A stretch of 64,000 bases of DNA from Vandiemenella viatica (taxonomy: Eukaryota > Arthropoda > Insecta > Orthoptera > Morabidae): positions 106,180,829 to 106,244,828 of the forward strand of contig JARYHS010009186.1 in the NCBI GenBank assembly GCA_031002005.1. Direction: 5' to 3'. Positions 11,231 through 23,200 of this stretch are shown piece by piece. Position numbers and translations under genes: made by a program. A model generated the notes under the pieces. That model saw only the letters and a program-made list of their open reading frames with translations, ran no database searches and was not told the origin of the DNA. How positions within the stretch are numbered: position 1 is the stretch's first letter; each line of letters begins with the position of its first letter.

Positions 11231-14200
11231 GCAATTTTTGTATTTGGTTTCTTGAAAACGGCTCTAACCTCATTATGTAGAAGGTTCAGGTACCAGTAAG
11301 CCTACTGATGTTAGTTAAGCTTCTCTTTGGTAAACTGTTCTCCTCAAAACACCTAGGAAGCCTTCAAGCCTTTTACTTTAATCAAACTTTACTCGAAATC
11401 TTGGATATTGAACTGAAACCGAAAGATGCTGAGCGACGATCGGTAACCCAGGTACTATATATAAAATTAAGATAGGGGAAAGAACTATCACTTACTTCAG
11501 AAGATGACTGGATGACATGGACACATAAATCATTATGTGCCTGTGCCATCCTGCCATCATTTGAATTCTGCTATCTAGTGCCTATCATGTCCTTGCAACT
11601 ATATTTATATAGTGATTCATAATTCTCTCCAGGATTTCAAATATTTATTTATTGCCATATAGAACAAAAACAATCACATTTATAGGTACAGAATCTCTTC
11701 ATGTGAAAGCTAAGAATAGGCACCTACAGTGAAGTAAAAATGTGGCATTTACTGCTTAACAGAAATTGTTCTTTGTCTTAGAATTTGCTAAATATGGCTC
11801 AGTTATAATGTTTCAATGGTAATTTCGTATGAAATATCAAACAGAACCCTCTACAGATAAACCATTCCATGCATAATACATCAAGTTTGAGGAAAATGGC
11901 TGCCTGTCAATTGCAATGTGAATGATGGCAGGAACATCAATACAGGATTGATGTCTATCATGTAATGAAAGCTGCACATATCAAGCTCCTGAAAGACACA
12001 CCTGAAATAGTGAGAGGTTCCGTAACTGTAGATATGACCATTTTTTGCTTATCTGTCATAGTCAATGTTCGAAATATATATGCATGGAACAGAAAGATAA
12101 ATTACACCCAACACTAAGTTGTTTTCTTCAAGAGGCTAGAGAACAACCTGCCATGTGGTTCAGATATATAGGCAACAACTTTATGATCTGGACCCATGGT
12201 GAAAATCTCCTTCTTGAATTTCTGAGCTCTCTGAACAACATCCAGCCCCTAAACTTTACCTGGTTCTACTCTCAAATCAACATCACCTTCGTGGACGTTG
12301 CCATATTTGTACCCCTGTCCACATCAAACCTACTAACCTACAACAATACTTCCACTTTGTTATCTGCCATCCATGTCACACAAAACATTCCATATCCTAA
12401 AGCCTAGTAATCCAAGGCAGATGCAGCTGCTCAGAACAAGAATCCTTTACCCTTTACACCAACAACCAGACCCGAGCACTTATACACCATAATTATCGTC
12501 CAGAATTGGTCCACAAACACATCTCCAGTCAAAAACTGCATAACACACTGGCACACACAACCCAAAACCAATTGGAATCCTGTTTTTCTCACTCTGTTCT
12601 CTCCTGGCCTGGAGTGGCTAAACTAGATGGTTCCTTTAAAAGGCCAGATTCCTTCATGTTTCTTGTCCCCAGTCCTTAATCATCTTGATGTTGATGAAGC
12701 TTAAATCCACAGGGGGGAAAAATGTGTTGGCTGACCATTGACTCAAACAGCTATTAATAGTGAATTATGAATAACAGTGACTTTCATTCTAAGTTACAAG
12801 TTACCCTTCAAAATTTTAGTTTATTTAGCATGAGTATTGTTACAATATTTAAATTATGCTGTCTTCTGAATCTGTTTTCAGCATAAGTGTCAGTGCACTT
12901 ATGTGAACATATTTAAAGAATTTCATTAAATTTCACAATTAGTTTTTCTACAAAATGTAATTATTAGGATTTTGATGTAGATATACATGTGAATTTAAAA
13001 AAAGTCAGTGATTTTACTGAATGAAACTATACAACACTGCCTCTTGTTCTGCTAAATAATAATAATAATGCAACCAAAACAAAAACAATACCAACCAAAG
13101 TGGTCGGAAGAACGGAAACAAGATTTCTCGGAAAGATTGAAAGCCTACTGGAACAACTAAAAGCACTCAAAGAAAACTTGATTGGGTCATTTGCTTAACG
13201 TCTTACATTTATTGGGAGAATTCGCCAATAATAATAATAAAAACACTAATGTAAGATCCTTAGCTTTCTTCTAATTTTTTCGTTTGTTCAGTAACTTTAT
13301 TCATTGTTAAAAAGCAGGCAGTTAATTCTATTTCTACGGAAATTTGAAATTTATATTCCATTTATATTTTTCATATTGATAGGAAAACTGGAACAAATAA
13401 TTTGCTTGATCACAGAATACCAAAAATCAACACAATAGTTGGGTCTTCATTATTCAATCATATTTCATCTATAGTTACAAAGATTTAGAATTAGAAGAAA
13501 GGTTCTGTATTAAGAATATGACTGAAGAGGCCAAAGTATTTAGGAGAGCCTGTGATCTTTCTTTTGTTCAATTTTTTGTCTATGGCTTTTGTTATTTTTT
13601 ATTACAGCTTTATCAATCCATATTTTCAGGATGTAGCCTCTTTAAGCCAAATAGGTTATATATTACAATTTAATTTTACATAGTTTTGTTGTAGTTCCTT
13701 CCAGGCTGATCGATCTTGAGCAACTCTCTTCCAATTCACGCCTGTAACTCGACGTATGTGTCTATCTCTGCGATCCAGGGGTCTTCCTCTTGCTCTTTTC
13801 AGGTTTCTATTAGTTTGCATTCATGTTATAAGTGAGGAGAGAGGGGCTGCCTTAATGTTAATTTTTGAGAGTGGCATAATGAAGAGGAAACCAATTTCAA
13901 GATTACAGTATGGATCTTTTTTACTTATTATGATGACTTAATATCAAAACCAATAGAGAAGTAACGTTTACCTTTTTCTCATGTTCATAAATTAATCCAC
14001 CTTACCCCTTAATGTATCCATGGTTAAATTAATAAATTATTGTTCATTAGCTTTCAGTTTTGTCTGAAGTTTCATTGGTAAGAAATAAAATCACGAACAA
14101 ACCTTGAGATATAGTTTGGCAGATCTCTTGGTGGGATTGGTGTCATCATCATGGACATTGGTTCAGCAGTACTTAACCAGTAACTGTAATCATTTCTGCT

Positions 14201-17200
14201 TGCATAGTCGCAAACATCGTTCAGATTACAAAACATGAATGGCATAGTAGAAAATTTTGGCAGACAGCTACCAGGGGCACCTGAAATAAAAAATATCTTA
14301 TTATTTGATGGGGTTAATATAATGTTTTGAAATCATTTTTAAAATAATTTTTATATCTGGATTTGAGAAAACTGGTGTGGTTTCAATGAATAAAATAAGA
14401 GCTGTGCACCATTTATGAAGCTTTGCAATACAATTATAATACAAAATTCAATAAAGATTTGTAAAAAGCACATAAAGAAGTCTTTATTTGCTTGACTGTT
14501 TTGATACTGTCCTCCATCTCATGTTAAACTGTGCCAATCTATTCATGACTACATATAATTAAAAATTATTATTATTTATTATTGGAATTCATCACACAGA
14601 TCCAGGAAGATTTGAAAAATTAAAACTAAAATGTATGCAAGCAATAAAACTTCTTATCACTGTAGCTGAAGAAATATATCAAAATTATACACAATCACAG
14701 TGTATATTTTGTTGCTATGTTTATATGATTCTTTTGTTATTATTGTGTATTTCTGTATTCAATAAGTATAAGAATAGGCTCATGACTGGTCCTGTGGAGT
14801 TGAATGAATCTCTTCTATAGTATCTATTGTATGTTCTTTTTTTGGAATGGGGTGAGAGGATATGAAGATCCATGGTATTGTAACAACCAGGGTGAGCAGA
14901 ATGAAAGTGTCTAATATTTTGGAAATTGTGGTAAGAAATAGATCTCATCTGGTACCAGAGTCAGGTAGAGATGAGCCTCATTCAGAAATAGAGTGAACTC
15001 TGAAAGGTGGAACAGTTTTGCTGCTAGTTAACAACCATTGTAGATGTGTACTCACACTTCCGTAGGATTCAATTAACTACAGACCATTAGATCATAAAAA
15101 TATTTTGATCTGTGAATTATCAGATCATCCTGTAGGCTAAAGTAGTGGTAGATGAGGCTGCAGGAAGTAGTGTTGATAGGCAAGATGGTACAGTATTGAT
15201 AATGATCGGAGGAAGATGATGAAGGAGGCACAGTATACCAGGATGGAATTGAAGCAGGTCCTGCATCATTATGTTCAGCCAGAGTTAAATATTGACATGA
15301 TTAAGGTAAACAGTGAGGTAGAGGTGCTACTTTGGACAGATTTTTAAAGGGTATTGTGCTTTTAATGACCATTGGCACTAAGTGTAGCATACACCTAAAC
15401 AGAAGATAGAAACAAGTTCTTGTTGAGTTGCTAACTAAAGCATTACTGGAGCCCAATTGAAGTTTGATGGGGTTAATATATTGTTTTTCATTTTGATTAG
15501 ATGGTACTGGTCTTGGAATAATAATAATAATCATTTTTCTTATGGCTTTACACCTAACCAAAGGAAAGGACTGGGGCTAGGAGCAAAAAATTTAGCCCTG
15601 GTATTTTGAAGGAATCATTCTGACATTCACATGGAGTGATTTAAGGGAACCATTTTAAAAATAATAGTTGATCAAAGGAGCACTGATTACAGTTGAATAA
15701 AAGGAGAAAACAAGAAATCATAAGTGCCAAAGAAAAAAAATTAAATGGAAATGAGAATATACTGAGGGATAACAGACTACTACTTATGAACTTTAGAAGT
15801 TGTCAGGTATCTATTAAATTTTGTAACTGCATAACAAAATTTTATTCTCAGAACCGTGAGTTGGATTGCATTGTATAGTTAGTTTCTATAATTATTTAAA
15901 CTAGAAAGCAGATTTTCACAGTTTCAAGATAGTATTTTGCGTTTCATCAGCCTTCAGCATTAGCCTGGAGTGGTATTTCAAAAGTTCGTATTTAAATTAT
16001 TTATTTTCGGTTAAAATATTAAAGTTACGAAATTTTTTATAATAACCAAAGTTGACATTTGCTACAAGATTTAGCGATTTGTAAAATTTCAGAGAGATAG
16101 GATTATTTTTGTTGTCAAGGTCAAAATTGGATGATGAAATCGTATTCGAAATTTATCAGTTATCTGATGCGATTCGTGTGAACTGCCAGCAAAGGTTCTT
16201 CCCATGCTTGATTCTATAAATACCCCCTCCAGAATCTAGCCTCGCGGTATCTAGTTTGGACTCGTGGCGCAGCAGATAACAAAATTTGTCTGGATGTGTT
16301 TAATTTTTTGAAATTGTGAGTGAAAGAAACTTTGATACCTCATGTAGCTAAAAGCAGCTGAGGGGGCGTGAGGTTAGTCTCGCTCGAATGGTTAATCGAA
16401 CTTGCAAACTTTACTTCTGTGACTTTGTCTGATTGCCTATTCAGTTATTAACTGTGCATGATTTTCAGAATATAGTGAGTTTAAACAACAACCGACTCTT
16501 AAACATTATTTACTGATACCTTTTCCTTAGCTTGAGGTAGAAAAGAAGCTGGTGACCTGTATATTGTAGCATAGCCATAACTGGACTCTAACAAGGCTAC
16601 ACACGGTCAGAGCTAAGACAAAGCCTTATGCAGAACCCCACTGCAAGCTTGTTTCTTACAAAGTACAATGTGCAAAGTTATTAAATCCACATCTTAATGC
16701 AAATGTTCAAAGCAAAAGTTCTTAAAGGGAATGTCTAGGATAAAAAAAGGAGTGCTGGGAAGTGAATTATTTCCAGAAGATTACAGAGCATACCACATAG
16801 AAAGGGGATGCACAAATACTATGACAGAGGGAATTCATACTGGTTAGCAAGGACTACAATATTTCATGGATAATAGACACGAGTTCTAAGGGTTAAGTTA
16901 CAAAAACTTTCCCGCTGTACTAGCATTTGATTTCAAGTAGAATGGAGTGGAAAGTTTTTATTTATAGGTATGCACACCTTGGACTGGAATAAATAAAGAT
17001 GGAGATGCTGAACAATTTACCTTAAACAGTGAAAGAACATCAAGTAAAAATTCACATAATACAAGTGTTTTATGTAGGAAATTGCCGGTGGTATTTTTTA
17101 AAAAAAAAGTAATATTAATGGTAATAACTAACTGATTTATGAAAACTATTTATATCGTACTGTAAAGTCATATGAAAACTGTTTTTCCTCAACTTCCACA

Positions 17201-20200
17201 TCAATAATTATAGACACCATAATTTTAATACCTAAATCTTGACCATGTGCTTTTGCATTTCCAAGGAAATGCAGCAGAGAGTAGCCATTCCACATCCTGA
17301 CAGTTCCACGAGGACAGGCAGGTGTTTGTACTGTCTGAGAGTGTCGAGTGAAGAAGAATCCACGGCTCTTTGGCGCTGGACCTGGTGGTGCTGAATCACC
17401 CACCATGCCTCTGAATCCTAGAAAAGAAAATTAAATTTATGACTGGTACTGAGAAAAAACCTAAATAAAACTAAATAATCTTTTGGAAGCTTTCATATAT
17501 ATGTCACATGTTCCTCTTTTCTTAAAAAAAGGGGTGTGGTCTGAAATATTGAGTGTTTTTATTTTTTTTTTATTAAAATTATATTTTTTGTTGCAGTTGC
17601 ACTCTTCCCTTCAGCTTTGGTAAGTTGTTGGTATAATTTATCTTTCCTTATATATATAGTCCCCTGTAGCACCCACCCTCCACGATAATTTTTTGTTGAT
17701 GAGGGGCCAAGATCTGAATATTTCAATGTTTTTTGTGTTTGCGTCTGTTATATCATCTAAAGTAAATGGTGGGTCAATTCCCTATGATAATTTGTAACTC
17801 ATATATATTGTTAGGAAACAAAGGTGCTATAAAGGTTGGCAAATTAAAGATTTGTATTGGAGAATAACCACTGATTACCAGAGCTGAAGGCAGGAATAGT
17901 GTCGCAAAAGTAATAGACACGTTCACACATTGAATGTTGAAATTTTTAGACTTATTTTTATATGTATTAATGCTTTGTTACTTTTTACTCAGAGGATTCC
18001 ACAGTTAGTTAATGGAACAATCAGTATTAATTGATTCTATGTGATATGCTATTAGAGATTATGGCATAAACAGAATCATAAAAAATCTAACACAAATTTT
18101 TTAATAAAAATTACCATAACTAGTAATAAGTGATGGCCATAAAAAAAAGGAATATATTTCCATTGAATTTTAAACCAGATTAATGTCTAGTGTCTGTCTG
18201 TGTGTGGTGATGAATATTTTTTTAAGATAATCAAAATAGCATGAAATTTTAATGTAATCATTGTGCCTCTCAGTACTGTGTTCATAAATGCAAATATTCT
18301 ATTTACCTGGCAACCCTTTTGGCCCTCTCCTGCCTGGGAAACCAACTTCTCCAGCCATACCCTTTGGTCCTGTAGATCCAGATATGCCAGGAAGACCAGG
18401 CCATCCGACATCACCCTGCATTCCTTTAAATCCATCTTGTCCTGGAACTCCCATTGGTCCTCGCTCACCAGGGAAACCTGTACATTTTATCTTAAGTTAA
18501 AATAAGATTTATTTTAATAGAGCTGATGCCCTAGTCCCAATTTCTCTACAAACTTGGTTTTACATTTTATGAAGTTTTACCTTATTTCACTATTTGGGGT
18601 AACTGTTTATCATCTTCTTTGATAACTGACTGTCATACCTTCAATGAAAACATTCCATCCAATTATTAATTAACCCAAGCACTTTTTATATATAAATATC
18701 ACTCTCTTCTCTTCAAATCCTCAATACATTCTATGTTTCACAGCATATTATCAGAATTTTATACCTCCCATCAGAAATTGTCTTTGCACTATATGATCAT
18801 ACAAAACCTTTCTTTTCCTACCTGAATGCCTGAGTCATCTATTTTTGGCCTTTACCTCCATTCTGTTTATCTACCCAAGAAGATATTCTGTCCAGATCCC
18901 TTCTTAGATATATACATTACTTTCATCACATTATCCTATTAGACAAAAATTTGTCATATATAAGTAAAACTAGCTCGTACCCGCGACTTCGTACGCGTGG
19001 ATTAAGAATTTTTTTGCCAGAATTGAATATAGAAAGTTGTTGGTAACGAAGGATTGGTCCCAAACAACACCGAGTCGGCATAATATGACAGGAAAGCTAT
19101 CACTATATCACTCTACCGTCGAACCTGTCTCTTGAAGAGAATCAATTTCCAACATATTTCTGTCACCATTCGATAAGGTCTCAAAATTTCATGACTACAA
19201 CTGTTAATCATACTGGAAAAAATGTCCTGTGCCCTTCATACAGATTTTCTTGTCAAATTCCATCAGTTTCGAAATAGCCATTTAGTCATCAAAACGTAAC
19301 AAAAAGACAGAGACTTACTTCCGTATTTATAGTATTACTAGCATTTGCCCGCTGCTTCACGCGCGCGTGCCTTGGCAGGTGTAGAAATTATTTACCGATT
19401 TTATTCTCTTATCAGACATTAACGTGGAAAGGCATGAACTGTTAATGTATTCTGAATAGTTTCGTTTGTTTCGGTTAATACGTTAGGTTCGGTTTTCATA
19501 CTGATGTCGGAGAGTTGTTTATTCATATTTTAACGTGATGCAATTGATTCAATAGTAGAAAAGGTTCCTGAAAAATTAACAGTAGTAATTCGTGGTTGTA
19601 ATTATTGTGCGAAGTATAAACATTTATTGTTTAGAAAGGCTTTTATTTTTGCGTTATAAGTAAATAAAGCAATGCTTAAGAGAAATAATATACTATCTTC
19701 AACATACTTCGTAGGTCACTCATTGTAATGCCTCTGTGTAGACCACGTTTCTGGTCTGATTGTTCATTGTACATATGTACAGGCGTGATCTGCCACTCAC
19801 CCTGGAGCAAGCAACGTATAGCTGGCCGTGCGAGAAACATGGGTTCCGAAGGTCAATGCCTACGGTTCCTAGTGTCTGTCCCTGAGACTTGTTAATTGTC
19901 ATGGCAAAACATAACGTTACGGGAAATTGTAGGCTCTTAAATTTGAACGGGAAGTTTGAAGGAACCAATGTAACGTTAAGAAAGCTGATATTATAATCAT
20001 TATGTGTAATTTTTTGGCGATTTTATGTGTAAACTTTGCCTGGGATTATATAGCTAGGTATAAGCTTTGTTAAGGATGTATCTGTGGATATAATGAAAAA
20101 TAGTTTCCATGATACTTAACTAAAAAATGTTTATTTTTAAATGTGGATACCGAGGTTGCAACATAACCGCGGTGCCATAAATTTATGTAAATATAGCAGT

Positions 20201-23200
20201 AATCTACGACTTAGTCCTCTTGGAAGTGTGCTGAAATATAAAAATTCGTTACTAATAATCACAGCATCTCAATTTTTCTGATTTATTTATTTTTTGTTGT
20301 TTGGATATTGGTTTTATTTAATGTTGATACACCCTCAATTATTCCTGCTTTAAAATAGAAATTTACGTGAATTGGAGCTACTCTTGATTTCAAATCGTCG
20401 TATCATTACTGTCATTATTTCAGTCAGATATAATTAATCCAAAAATGTCGAGATGTGATCATGGTACAGTTTATGTAGTAACGTGCATGTAACTGAAACA
20501 ATTTTTTCTGAGTGGCAACATTATGGCAAGTTGTGTGAATCGCTTGAAATGCAACCTGACAGCTGATATGATGCTTTGTTATAGGCCTAAGAGACGATGC
20601 CTGCAGCTTTATAATCTATGCGGTGTAGCATTAGGATATGAAACATTTTTAATTTAAGTTTCTTTCAATATAGCCGTATTTTCTATGTAATTATTTCAGT
20701 CGCATGTAAGTACCTGGCGAAACAACAGCCTGGACCAGATGACAATTGACTCGTTTTGTTTAGCATCAGGCATAACGGGTTTAGTTTTAAAATTTACGCA
20801 GTGTAGAATAGAATTTTAGGATGCCTACCAATAATCACAGCATCTCATTTTTTTCTGATTTATTTATTTTTTGCTGTTTGGATATTGGTTTTTATTTTAT
20901 GTTGATACACCATCAATTATTCCTGCTTTAAAATAGAAATTTACGTGAATTGGAGTTAATCTTGGTTTCAAATCGTCGTATCATTATTGTCATTATTTCA
21001 GTCAGATATAATTAATTCAAAAATGTCAAAATGGATCACGGTACAGTATATGTACTAATGTGCATGTAACTCAAGCAATTATTTCTGAGTGGCAAAATTA
21101 TCGCAAGTTGTAAATCGATTGAAATGCAACCTGGACAGTGATGACAGCTGATATGCTTTGTTATAGGCCAAAGGGACGATGCTTTTAGCTTTATAATTTA
21201 TGCGGTGTAGCATTAGGATATGAAAATTTTTTTATTTGAGATTCTTTCAATAAATCCGTATTTTCTATGTAATTATTTGAGTCGCATGTACCTGAATTTT
21301 CTGATGCCTAGTTATATTTGCACGTTATAGCCACGAGACATATTAATCGAATAAAGTACTTCCAAATATGTGCAATTTCGCACAAGTCAGTATGAAAGAA
21401 GTATGTTTTATTACTTGCTGATATTTATAATAGCTGTTTTTCAGACATCGCTCTTAGATAAAAAACTGAATTTCGTATTAAGTATTGGCTTATTGTGGCT
21501 GTATTGTACAGCGTTCACATAGCAATTTTGTTCCAGAGACAAACTGTATAACTGTCTACCAGAGACAATAAATGTCTTCAATATTAGTAATATAACTTTT
21601 TCGTAATTCAACAGACCTGTTACGATTCAATTAAATGCTGATTATACTTGATTCACGTATTCTTTTTTTTTTTTTTTTCAAGTACTGCGGTCCAGAAAAA
21701 TGAATCGCAGAAGTAAAAAAAAAAAGGAAATCCTAAATTTTGTCAGGTCTCTTTATGAAAGGAGTGACCGTCTGAATGTGTATAATTATCTGTGGTCTAC
21801 AGTTTCACATTTCTGAAGTTTTTTACTGACTTGCTTCTTCCCATGGTACATATTAGTTGTTAGCTACTTCTGCAGATGTTGATCAGCAACATTAGCTTTA
21901 AAAATTTGGAAACACCATGCAAATTGATGCGGTAGTTTATGCGTTATTAGAGATCAAGCCTCACTACAAACGCAGCTTGCTTACAGATTTATAATAGTAT
22001 AGATTACTGCGGTTCACACACACACACGCACACACACACACACTGACTGCGAACAACCCCTGAGGGATCATTATAACGTAAAAAAGTGTACACCAACAGC
22101 ATTGCAAGACTACCTATGATTTGCCTTGCATTCCACCCCTAACTTTGTAATATCTACAGTTTAACATTCAATCCGAATAACCGACGGCCCAGGTATGACT
22201 CTTACGATCAAAAACAATTTTTAAAAATCTTAGTCTCCACGGAGATTTTAACCGGATACCACGCCCCAAACATTAGTAAGCCAGCGCTTTAGCTACTGAG
22301 CTACATGACCACTACACGGAAAAACAGTAGAGAGACCTCCATATCCAACGCGTCTGTCTATCACCATTCAGTAGTATTTCGAAATTATGAGACATGTATT
22401 ATTTATACAGATAATTTTTCAACAAAATGTAGACAGTATTTTTCTCCTTGTTTCAAAGGATAAGTGTGCAAAGTTTCATCGAGATCGGATGAAAACTGTG
22501 GATTTGTATGAAGAACAAACGAACAAACATACATACATTCATCTTTATATATATAGATAACTTCTGACTGTAATTCAACAACAGAATAATTCTATAGAAT
22601 AAATGAATATTAATGAGCGAATATGTGGCATTCATGTTGGTTATTATTCCTTAGGAATTCCATCACACTTCAAGTCACTATCTGGTTCACTCGAATACTT
22701 TTAACTTCATTTGCGACTATTATATTGGTTAACCTGCCAAGTTTCTTTAAGAGATCTGGAACTACACTATCACTTGCCCATTTCATGCGAAATATCAGTA
22801 GCTAACATTCACAAATCCAGTTTCACCAAATTTATGCTGCTTATTTAAAAATTACTAAGTAGATGGATACAAAATTCAGTTCTCAAGCCTATTTCCCTAC
22901 TAACCAGGACTACCACACATTTCCACTCTTGTAATTTATAACAAGCACTGACTCAATATAAATAATATTTTTGGTTTTGATAAAATGTCCAATCTCCAAT
23001 TTTCTTTAATGTCCCTTTGCTAGCTTTATGTGTATCCATAATATAGTAAGAATCTGTTTCCAAGTTCCAATTTATGTTTAGATTTTCTGCCCGGTATTTC
23101 CCCTACTGCTACTGCTATGGTCTCTGCATTTCTTAATGCTCATACATAAATATCGTTGTCTACCTTTGAATTTCCTAACATAGTCATAGAAATTATTGAT

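Larger units (their letters stand above)
19338..22003 (-). mobile_element. Inner Helitron nested in the outer one
   Basis: On the minus strand it starts 5'-TCTATACTATTATAAATC at 22003 and ends GCGGGCAAATGCTAG-3' at 19338, preceded by a CACGCGCGCGTG palindrome typical of the Helitron 3' hairpin. The flanks are A and T. It is 2,666 bp. It contains a helicase remnant near its 3' end and an internal direct repeat. Confidence 0.78.
18970..22557 (-). mobile_element. Outer non-autonomous Helitron (interrupted)
   Basis: On the minus strand the element starts 5'-TCTATATATATAAAGATG at 22557 and ends GGGTACGAGCTAG-3' at 18970, inserted between A and T as Helitrons do. A second Helitron (19338-22003) is inserted within it. 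Without the insert it is about 920 bp with no coding capacity. Confidence 0.75.

Noticed and set aside
13690..13941. Possible coding region (CDRS-like open frame from 13756)
   Set aside because: It resembles decayed repeat sequence, without a recognisable domain or splice context.
18187..18505. Open frames over a collagen exon on both strands and in other frames
   Set aside because: They are shadows of the Gly-X-Y exon at 18307-18477; only the glycine-period frame joins its neighbours in phase.
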